A stretch of DNA of 64,000 nt from Streptomyces violens (GTDB lineage: Bacteria > Actinomycetota > Actinomycetes > Streptomycetales > Streptomycetaceae), in the NCBI RefSeq assembly GCF_000717745.1, contig NZ_JOBH01000025.1, forward strand, positions 1 to 64,000. The letters are read 5' to 3'. This document shows positions 57,861 through 64,000 of the stretch, piece after piece (position 1 is the first letter of the stretch; each line of letters begins with the position of its first letter). Below the pieces are notes generated by a model. That model saw only the letters and a list, made by a program, of their open reading frames with translations. It made no database searches and had not been told where the DNA came from. The translations under genes were made by a program, and so were the position numbers.

Positions 57861-57875
57861 TGAAAATGAATTCCA
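57861..57875. promoter_or_regulatory. Zur box, TGAAAATGAATTCCA
   Basis: Matches the actinobacterial Zur consensus TGAAAATGATTTTCA at 13 of 15 positions. It lies 15 bp upstream of zur and would sit over the operon promoter, repressing zur-COG0523-WD40-ferredoxin-arsR when zinc is plentiful. Confidence 0.75.
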
Positions 57876-58005
57876 TGTCCATGTGAGGGGCTGTTCATGT
57901 GTTACGGGCGCGCCCGCCCCGCTGTCGCAGGTCGCGGCGGCACACCGCAGACTGGAGGCGATCGACCGGAACCGCACCGCACCACCCGTAAGGAGGCCGT
58001 TCACC

Positions 58006-58485
58006 ATGGCCGTGGACGCACTCGACGCCCGGATCCTCCGGCTGCTGCTGGAGCAGCCGCGGACGAGCGTGCGGGAGTACGCGCGCATCCTCGGCGTCGC
58101 GCGCGGCACGGTGCAGGCGCGCCTGGACCGGCTGGAGCGGGACGGTGTGATCACCGCGTACGGGCCGCGGCTCTCCCCCGCCGCGCTCGGGCACCCGGTC
58201 ACCGCCTTCGCACACATCGAGGTCACGCAGGGACACCTGGAGGAGGTCGCGGCCCTGCTGGCCGAGGTGCCGCAGATCATCGAGGCGTTCTCGACCACGG
58301 GCGGCGGCGATCTGCTGGCCAAGGTGGTGGCGCGGGACGCGGCGCATCTGGAGGACGTGATCCAGCAGCTCATCAACATGCCGGGAGTGGTGCGGACGCG
58401 CACGGAGGTGGCGCTGCGCGAGCGTGTGCCGCACCGGCTGCTGCCGCTGGTGGAGGATGTCGGCGGGGCCGCGGCTCCACGCTGA
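58006..58485 (+). CDS. Lrp/AsnC-family regulator
   Basis: 159 residues. HTH DALDARILRLLLEQPRTSVR and GVARGTVQARLDRLERDGVI; ligand domain VTAFAHIEVTQGHLEEVAAL with TTGGGDLLAKVVARD. ATG 58006 follows AAGGAGG; the long frame upstream is mostly spurious, though it encodes LSQVAAAHRRLEAIDRN (57922-57975), which resembles the tail of a quinone reductase. No amino-acid target is evident next to it. Confidence 0.87.
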   Translation: MAVDALDARILRLLLEQPRTSVREYARILGVARGTVQARLDRLERDGVITAYGPRLSPAALGHPVTAFAHIEVTQGHLEEVAALLAEVPQIIEAFSTTGGGDLLAKVVARDAAHLEDVIQQLINMPGVVRTRTEVALRERVPHRLLPLVEDVGGAAAPR

Positions 58486-58509
58486 CCGCGGGCTTGGCAT
58501 GCTGGGGGC

Positions 58510-59211
58510 ATGAGCACCGAAGCCCCCTCCCGCACGCCCGTCATCTTCGACCTCGACGGCACCCTGGTCGACAGCGAGCCCAACTACTACGAGGCGGGGC
58601 GGCGGCTGCTCGCCCGGTACGGGGTCGAGGACTTCACCTGGGAGCACCACACGCGGTTCATCGGCATCGGGACGCGCGAGACGCTGGAGATCCTGAAGAA
58701 GGAGTACGGGATCCAGGCGCCCGTGAGCGAGCTGCTGGCCGGGAAGAACGCGATCTATCTGGAGCTGGCCGGGGCGCAGACCGAGGTGTTCCCGGAGATG
58801 CGGGCCTTCGTGGAGCAGCTGCACGCGGCGGGGCACCCGGTCGCGGTGGCGTCCGGCTCGTCCCGGGCCGCGATCGACGCCGTGCTGAAGGGCACCGACC
58901 TGGACGCGATGCTCAGCACGCGGGTATCGGCCGAGGAGGTGGGGCGCGGCAAGCCGGAGCCCGATGTCTTCCTGGAGGCGGCGAAGCGGCTGGGAGTGGC
59001 ACCGGAGAGCTGCGTCGTGCTGGAGGACGCGCCGCCCGGAGCCGAGGCCGCGCGCCGCGCCGGGATGCGGTGCATCGCGATCCCGTACGTGGCGGAGACC
59101 GCGGGAGACCCGGCGTTCGAGGCCGCCGGGCTCCTCTTCAGGGGCGGTCAGCGGGAGTTCACGGCGCGGGCCGCGTACGCATGGCTCGCTCGGCCAGCTC
59201 CGTCTTCTTGA
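58510..59211 (+). CDS. HAD-superfamily phosphatase (beta-phosphoglucomutase-like)
   Basis: 233 residues. Motif I FDLDGTLVDSEPNYYEAGRR (Asp 14 nucleophile, Asp 16 acid/base), motif II AVASGSSRAAID, motif III/IV GKPEPDVFLEAAKRLGVAPE with VVLEDAPPGAEAARRAG. The C1 helical cap places it with phosphoglycolate or sugar-phosphate phosphatases. Its last 53 bp overlap the convergent ligase gene. Confidence 0.9.
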   Translation: MSTEAPSRTPVIFDLDGTLVDSEPNYYEAGRRLLARYGVEDFTWEHHTRFIGIGTRETLEILKKEYGIQAPVSELLAGKNAIYLELAGAQTEVFPEMRAFVEQLHAAGHPVAVASGSSRAAIDAVLKGTDLDAMLSTRVSAEEVGRGKPEPDVFLEAAKRLGVAPESCVVLEDAPPGAEAARRAGMRCIAIPYVAETAGDPAFEAAGLLFRGGQREFTARAAYAWLARPAPSS

Positions 59212-60811
59212 TCTTTCCAGTGGCGGTGAGCGGCAGCTCCGCGGTCAACTCGATGGCGGGCAGCTTGTAGGGGGCCATGGCCGCGCCCGCCCACTCCGTC
59301 AGGGCCTCGGCGGTGAGCGTGCTGCCGGGGACGGTGCGGACGTAGGCGTACGGGCGCTGGCCGCGGCGCTCGTCCGGTACGGCCACCACCGCCGCGGCCA
59401 GCACGTCCGGGTGCCGTCCGAGCAGCGTCTCCACCTCCGTCGGGAAGACGCTCATGCCGTTCACCTTGATCATGTCCTTGTCGCGGCCGAGGTAGTGCAG
59501 ACAGCCGTCCTCGTCGATGGAGCCGATGTCGCCGGTGTGCAGCCAGCCGTCGCGAAGGGCGGTCTCGGTGGCCTTGGGGGCGCGCCAGTACCGGGTGAGG
59601 ACGGACGGGCCGCGGACGACGATCTCACCGCGCTCGCCGAGCGGCAGCGGCTCGCCGGTGGCGAAGTCCACGACCATGATGTCCGTGCCGGGGACGGGCA
59701 GCCCGCAGAACGTGGGCTCGCTGAGCAGGTCGGCGTCGCCGTCCTGGAAGCCGAGGGTGGAGGTGTCGCTGGTGTGCGTCTCGGTCATGCCGTACGACGC
59801 CTCGCGCAGCACGCTGTGGTCGCCGACGGCGCGGCGCCAGCGGTCGCGGACCTCCGGGGTGAGCTTGCGGATGAAGGAGACGGTGAGCGGCGAGGTGAAG
59901 GCGGAGAGATCACGGCCCGCGAGGTCCGGGCGGTCCAGGAGTTCGAGGTAGTTCTCGACCGTGCCCGCCATGGTGGCGACGCGGTACCGCTCCAGGCCTT
60001 CGATGACGGCGGCCGGGTCCCAGCGCGGCAGCAGCACGCTCGTGCCGCCGGAGACCAGCGGCGCGAGGATGCCCAGGTTCTCGCCCGCGATCCAGAAGAT
60101 GGGCAGGTAGCAGAGGGAGACGATGCCCTCGGGAGCCAGGTCGGGGGCGCGGCCGGAGTCGATGGCGGTGGCCGTGTAGACCATGTGGCGCTGGGTGTGT
60201 TCGCAGCCCTTGGGCATGCCGGTGGTGCCGCCGGTGTAGTTCAGGGCGGCGAGCGCGTCGAGGTCGTCGGCGATCCGGCCGTGCGGGGCGTGCGCGAGCG
60301 CTGCGTCCCAGGCGTCGGTGTCGGCGAGGAGTACCTCGCGTACGGGCGTGTCCGCGCGTATCTCCTCGATGGCCGGGGCCAGTTCGGTACGGGAGATGAC
60401 CAGGTGGGTGCCCGCGTCGGTCAGTTCGTGGCGGAGTTCGGCCGCCTTGAACATGGGATTGACCGGTACGTGGACCGCGCCGAGGCGTAGCACGGCGAGC
60501 ATCGCGACGAGGAACTGCGGGCAGTTGGGCAGATGGACGCCGACCCGGTCGCCGGGCTGCACACCCTGCGCGGCCAGCCATCCGGCCAGCCGGTCGGACG
60601 CCTCGTCCAGCTCCCGGTAGGTCGTCTCGCGGCCGTCGAAGACGAGGGCCGGACGGTCGGGGGCCTCGGTGGCCCAGTGATGCACGTAACCGGGCACGGT
60701 CCGCTCGCCGGCCCGGAGCCGTATGGCGTCCGGCTGCCGGCCGCTGCGGGCCCGTTCCTGTCGGGTGCGGAGATCGGTCAGGTAGTGCTCGATACGCGTC
60801 GCGCGGCTCAC
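59159..60811 (-). CDS. Acyl-CoA synthetase (class I adenylate-forming)
   Basis: 550 residues. P-loop LNYTGGTTGMPKGCEHTQ, YGMTETHTSD, LHTGDIGSIDEDGCLHYLGR, KVNGMSVFPTEVETLL and the catalytic lysine in LTATGKIKKTELAERA. It activates a carboxylic acid to its CoA ester. The TetR regulator is directly upstream in the same direction (70 bp gap), and the biotin carboxylase is divergent from that regulator, so ligase, TetR and carboxylase form one acyl-CoA module. Confidence 0.9.
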   Translation of the reverse strand: MSRATRIEHYLTDLRTRQERARSGRQPDAIRLRAGERTVPGYVHHWATEAPDRPALVFDGRETTYRELDEASDRLAGWLAAQGVQPGDRVGVHLPNCPQFLVAMLAVLRLGAVHVPVNPMFKAAELRHELTDAGTHLVISRTELAPAIEEIRADTPVREVLLADTDAWDAALAHAPHGRIADDLDALAALNYTGGTTGMPKGCEHTQRHMVYTATAIDSGRAPDLAPEGIVSLCYLPIFWIAGENLGILAPLVSGGTSVLLPRWDPAAVIEGLERYRVATMAGTVENYLELLDRPDLAGRDLSAFTSPLTVSFIRKLTPEVRDRWRRAVGDHSVLREASYGMTETHTSDTSTLGFQDGDADLLSEPTFCGLPVPGTDIMVVDFATGEPLPLGERGEIVVRGPSVLTRYWRAPKATETALRDGWLHTGDIGSIDEDGCLHYLGRDKDMIKVNGMSVFPTEVETLLGRHPDVLAAAVVAVPDERRGQRPYAYVRTVPGSTLTAEALTEWAGAAMAPYKLPAIELTAELPLTATGKIKKTELAERAMRTRPAP

Positions 60812-60881
60812 TGCTACTCCTCCGGTATCGCCTGGTGTCCCTCGTCGTCCTGCGGCGGTGCTGTGCGGTGCTGCGGCGTCC

Positions 60882-61565
60882 CTAGGGGTTTTCTGACGGG
60901 ACGCCGAGCAGGTGCAGGTACATGGCGGTGACGTCGCGTACGGCCGCCTCGTACGCGTCCGGGTCCTCCGCGACCAGCTGGGCGAACCGCACGCTCATTC
61001 CACCCACCGCGTGCGCCACCGCCAACGGGTCGGCGACCGGGGCCAGTTGACCGGTCTCGGTCAGGCGGCGGATGTAGCGGGCGGTGCGGCGGGTGGGCCG
61101 GCGGTTGATCTCCTCCCACAGCTCGCGCAGCCCGTCGTCCCCCTGCGCCTGCTGCTCGATCAGCCGGAGCAGCGGGAGGTGGGCGGCGTACGCGGCGAGG
61201 AAGGCGGCGGTGGAGTCGTGCGCGACGGCGCGGACGTCGTCGGGGTCGGTGTCCGGCACTTCCTGCGCGGCGAGGAAGGCGTCCCGTACGCGCACCGCGA
61301 GCACCTGGAAGATCTCTTCCTTGGACGCGAAGTAGACGTAGAACCCCGCGCGGGACAGCTCGGCCTCGGCGGCGATGTCGGCGATGGTGGCGGGCCCGTA
61401 GCCACGGCGCGCGAAGACCGCCTCGGCGGCGTCCAGCAGCCGGTGGCGCACGGGCGTGTCGCTGCGGTCGCGGGCGGTGCGGGTCGCCCAGGGCCGGTGT
61501 CCGCGGCCGGGCGGCTGCTGGGCGGCGGACTCGTCTGTGTTTGCCACGCCTTCTTTGTTTGCCAC
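60882..61565 (-). CDS. TetR-family regulator
   Basis: 227 residues. HTH: RLLDAAEAVFARRGYGPATI, AEAELSRAGFYVYFASKEEI. The C-terminal ligand domain is long and helical (LPLLRLIEQQAQGDD, TARYIRRLTETGQLAPVAD), typical of acyl-CoA-responsive members. The start is unsure: GTG 61565 and an in-frame GTG 61547 lie in a short duplicated GGCGTGGCAAACA sequence. It is flanked by a 24-bp palindrome that probably serves it and the divergent carboxylase. Confidence 0.85.
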   Translation of the reverse strand: MANKEGVANTDESAAQQPPGRGHRPWATRTARDRSDTPVRHRLLDAAEAVFARRGYGPATIADIAAEAELSRAGFYVYFASKEEIFQVLAVRVRDAFLAAQEVPDTDPDDVRAVAHDSTAAFLAAYAAHLPLLRLIEQQAQGDDGLRELWEEINRRPTRRTARYIRRLTETGQLAPVADPLAVAHAVGGMSVRFAQLVAEDPDAYEAAVRDVTAMYLHLLGVPSENP

Positions 61566-61576
61566 GCCTCGACCAT

Positions 61577-61600
61577 ATTGACGTTGACGCCAATGTCAAT
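61577..61600. promoter_or_regulatory. TetR operator candidate, ATTGACGTTG-N4-CAATGTCAAT
   Basis: A 24-bp near-perfect inverted repeat (10-bp arms, one mismatch) 12 bp upstream of the TetR start and 41 bp upstream of the carboxylase start. Its size and symmetry are right for a TetR dimer pair controlling both directions. Confidence 0.6.
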
Positions 61601-61640
61601 GACCATGACAGCGCCGTCTCAGCGTGGAGGTGCTTGCTCA

Positions 61641-64000
61641 ATGGGGTCAGCCGTACTCGTCGCCAATCGCGGGGAGATCGCCGTCCGGGTGGTGCGTGCC
61701 GCGGCAGCGGCCGGACTGCGAAGCGTCGCGGTGTACGCGGAGGACGATGCGGCAGCCCCGCACGTCCGGCTCGCCGACGAGGCGCATCCGCTGCCCGGTT
61801 CCGGGCCCGCGGCCTACCTCGACGCGGCGGCCCTGCTGGCCGTCGCCCGGGAGGCCGACTGCGCGTACGTCCATCCCGGCTACGGCTTCCTCAGCGAGGA
61901 CGCCGGCTTCGCGCGGGCCTGCGCCGAGGCGGGCACCGTCTTCGTCGGCCCCTCCCCCGAGGTGCTCGGGCTCTTCGGTGACAAGGCACGGGCCCGCGCG
62001 CTCGCGCAGTCCCTGGACGTACCGGTCCTGCCGGGCACCAGCGGCCCGACGACGCTGGAGGAGGCCCGCGCGTTCCTGACCGAAGGGCCCGGCGCGGGCG
62101 GCCCGGTGATGGTCAAGGCGCTCGGCGGGGGCGGCGGCCGCGGGATGCGCCGGGCGGCGGACACGGCCGAGCTGACCGAGGTGTGGGAGCGCTGCCGCTC
62201 GGAGGCGGTGCAGGGCTTCGGGCGCGGCGAGCTGTACGTCGAGCGGCTGCTGACCGGCGCGCGGCACATCGAGGTACAGGTCATCGGGGACGCGACCGGC
62301 GCGGTCACGCATGCCTGGGAGCGGGACTGCTCCGCGCAACGCCGCCACCAGAAGCTCATCGAGATCGCGCCGGCGCCCGCACTGGCCGCGTCCGTCCGGG
62401 ACCGGCTGCTGGAGTGTGCGCTGCGGATGGCCCGCGAGGTCGGTTACACGGGCGTGGGCACCTTTGAATTCCTCGTGAGCGGCGAGGAGTACCACTTCAT
62501 GGAGGCCAATCCGCGGCTCCAGGTGGAGCACACCGTCACCGAGGAAGTGACGGGCGTGGACCTGGTCGACGCGCAGCTGCGGCTGGCGGCCGGGGCGACG
62601 CTGGCCGATCTGGGGCTGGCCGACGGGCCGCCGGCGGCGCGCGGCTTCGCCGTACAGGCGCGGGTCAATGCGGAGGTGACGGCGGCGGACGGTACGGTAC
62701 GCGGCTCCGCCGGCACGCTGACCCGCTTCGAGGTGCCGACCGGGCCCGGAGTGCGGGTGGACACCGGTGCGCGCGGCGGGCTGACCGTCGGCGCACGCTA
62801 CGACCCGCTGCTGGCCAAGGTCGTCACACGCGTCCCCGTACCGGACTTCGCGGCGGCCTGTGAACGCTCCCGGCAGGCCCTCGCGGAGTTCGCCGTGGAG
62901 GGCGTACGGACCGGAATCCCGCTGCTGCGGGCCGTGTTGGGCCATCCGGAGTTCGCGGCGGGCGGCACGGACACGTCCTGGGTGGCGGAGCATCTGCCCG
63001 AACTCCTCACCGAACACGACGAGCCGGTGACCGCCGAGCCCGACGAGGACGGCGCGGTCGTCGCGCCCATGGCAGGCACCGTCGTCACCGTGACCGTGGC
63101 ACCCGGCGACACCGTGCCGGCGGGTGCACAGCTCCTCGTCCTCGAAGCAATGAAGATGGAGCACGTGGTGACGGCGCCGACCGCCGGGATCGTGCGCTCC
63201 GTACGGGCAGGGGTCGGCGACACGGCTTCCGAGGGGCAGCCGCTGGTGGTCCTGGAGCCGGTCGCGGGCGACGCGGCGGACGAGGCGGCCGCCGCGGAGG
63301 CCGACCCGGACGCCATCCGTCCGGACCTCGCGGAGGCGCTGGCCCGGCACGCGGTCGGGCTGGACGCGCAGCGCCCGGAAGCGGTCGCCAAGCGGCACAA
63401 GCTCGGCCGCCGAACGGCACGCGAAAACATCAACGACCTGTGCGACGAGGGCAGTTTCACGGAGTTCGGCGCGCTGGCCATCGCCGCGCAGCGCCGTCGC
63501 CGCTCCCTGGACGACCTGATCGCCTCGACCCCGGCCGACGGCATGGTCACCGGTACAGGGACGGTCGACGGCGCGCCGTGCGTGGCGATGTCGTACGACT
63601 ACACCGTGCTGGCCGGGACGCAGGGGCACAACAACCACCGCAAGACCGACCGCCTGCTGGGCGTGGCCGAGCAGCGGAAGCTGCCCGTCGTACTGTTCGC
63701 GGAGGGCGGCGGCGGCCGCCCCGGCGACACCGACACCTCCTCGATCGCCGGGCTGAATGTCATGACGTTCCATCAGATGGGGCGGTTGAGCGGTCTCGTG
63801 CCACTGGTCGGCATCGCGTCCGGGCGCTGTTTCGCGGGCAACGCGGCGCTGCTGGGCTGCTGCGACGTGGTGATCGCGACGCCCGAGGCGTCGATCGGGA
63901 TGGGCGGCCCGGCGATGATCGAGGGCGGCGGGCTCGGCGTGTACGCGCCCGAGGACGTCGGCCCGCTGTCCGTGCAGGTCCCGAACGGCGTGGTGGACAT
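61641..64000 (+). CDS. Single-chain biotin-dependent acyl-CoA carboxylase (biotin carboxylase, BCCP and carboxyltransferase), 3' truncated by window
   Basis: Open from ATG 61641 to the window end, 786 complete codons so far. The ribosome binding site is GGAGG at 61626-61630. Domains in order: biotin carboxylase (about 1-447: LVANRGEIAVRVVRAAAAAG, MVKALGGGGGRGMR, MEANPRLQVEHTVTEEVTG), BCCP (about 475-545, EAMKMEH with biotinyl Lys 505), and from about 560 a carboxyltransferase (KRHKLGRRTARENINDL, GHNNHRKTDRLLGVAEQRKL, GGGGRPGD). Usual actinobacterial enzymes keep these on separate chains. It probably carboxylates the acyl-CoA made by the nearby ligase. Confidence 0.92.
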   Translation, partial: MGSAVLVANRGEIAVRVVRAAAAAGLRSVAVYAEDDAAAPHVRLADEAHPLPGSGPAAYLDAAALLAVAREADCAYVHPGYGFLSEDAGFARACAEAGTVFVGPSPEVLGLFGDKARARALAQSLDVPVLPGTSGPTTLEEARAFLTEGPGAGGPVMVKALGGGGGRGMRRAADTAELTEVWERCRSEAVQGFGRGELYVERLLTGARHIEVQVIGDATGAVTHAWERDCSAQRRHQKLIEIAPAPALAASVRDRLLECALRMAREVGYTGVGTFEFLVSGEEYHFMEANPRLQVEHTVTEEVTGVDLVDAQLRLAAGATLADLGLADGPPAARGFAVQARVNAEVTAADGTVRGSAGTLTRFEVPTGPGVRVDTGARGGLTVGARYDPLLAKVVTRVPVPDFAAACERSRQALAEFAVEGVRTGIPLLRAVLGHPEFAAGGTDTSWVAEHLPELLTEHDEPVTAEPDEDGAVVAPMAGTVVTVTVAPGDTVPAGAQLLVLEAMKMEHVVTAPTAGIVRSVRAGVGDTASEGQPLVVLEPVAGDAADEAAAAEADPDAIRPDLAEALARHAVGLDAQRPEAVAKRHKLGRRTARENINDLCDEGSFTEFGALAIAAQRRRRSLDDLIASTPADGMVTGTGTVDGAPCVAMSYDYTVLAGTQGHNNHRKTDRLLGVAEQRKLPVVLFAEGGGGRPGDTDTSSIAGLNVMTFHQMGRLSGLVPLVGIASGRCFAGNAALLGCCDVVIATPEASIGMGGPAMIEGGGLGVYAPEDVGPLSVQVPNGVVD

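Noticed and set aside
57432..58583. Long frame extending zur upstream to 383 residues
   Set aside because: The extension is antisense to the Lrp gene and crosses the Zur box; the ATG at 57845 gives a normal Fur-family length.

Overview
This 64 kb window is very GC-rich, with strong G/C third-position bias, GTG starts, AGGAGG-type ribosome binding sites and many leaderless-looking genes. It carries a geosmin synthase, mycothiol-dependent-isomerase-like and SARP/STAND-type proteins, BlaI and HxlR regulators and several FCD-type GntR regulators. All of this points to a Streptomyces or very close relative. I see no rRNA, tRNA, CRISPR array, prophage or intact insertion sequence; it looks like chromosomal, mostly metabolic and accessory DNA.

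Layout. 1-3.4 kb: an aminotransferase remnant, an HxlR/quinone-reductase pair and an MFS transporter. 3.5-7.6 kb: a GntR-led operon with a DUF1989 protein and the three 5-oxoprolinase genes pxpA, pxpB and pxpC. 7.6-11.3 kb: the most striking locus, a two-gene operon of a cNMP-domain (family 2B, EshA-like) encapsulin shell gene followed 44 bp later by a full bifunctional geosmin synthase. The synthase carries two copies of a GLGTSAA motif in flexible segments (interdomain linker and C-terminal tail) that I read as candidate shell-targeting tags. 11.5-19.6 kb: single genes (LmeA-like protein, secreted protein, hydrolase/AraC, methyltransferase, isochorismatase/GlxA pair, lipoprotein, SDR). 19.7-24.5 kb: a catabolic block with two Tat-exported amidohydrolases, a nucleobase-type deaminase, a decayed LysR gene and a GntR regulator, with a perfect GntR-type palindrome in front. 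25-31 kb: transport and glycosylation genes, including two neighbouring membrane proteins that both end in a carboxypeptidase-regulatory-like beta domain. 31.5-35 kb: an acyltransferase-like membrane protein, then a BlaI regulator and a glycosyltransferase pair sharing CCCTACAG operators. 35-39.4 kb: arginine/ornithine metabolism (Lrp, dimethylargininase-like hydrolase, ornithine aminotransferase, ArgJ). 39.5-49 kb: a BNR propeller protein, ung, a DUF2510/scramblase-like protein, a sugar kinase, a degenerate CbiX-like protein, a methyltransferase, a lactonase and a FUSC exporter. 49-54.3 kb: a STAND ATPase, then an alkanesulfonate monooxygenase/MFS operon preceded by a 26-residue cysteine-containing leader peptide. 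54.5-57.9 kb: a five-gene zinc operon (zur, COG0523 GTPase, WD40 protein, [2Fe-2S] thioredoxin-like protein, ArsR) behind a Zur-box-like palindrome. 58-64 kb: Lrp, HAD phosphatase, acyl-CoA ligase, TetR and the first 787 codons of a single-chain biotin-dependent carboxylase that runs off the end.

Recurring features are translationally coupled 4-bp overlaps inside operons, convergent genes whose 3' ends overlap, and several short intergenic tandem repeats (10, 12, 13, 15 and 27 bp units). Many start codons lie 6-9 nt after a TANNNT hexamer with no ribosome binding site, suggesting leaderless mRNAs.
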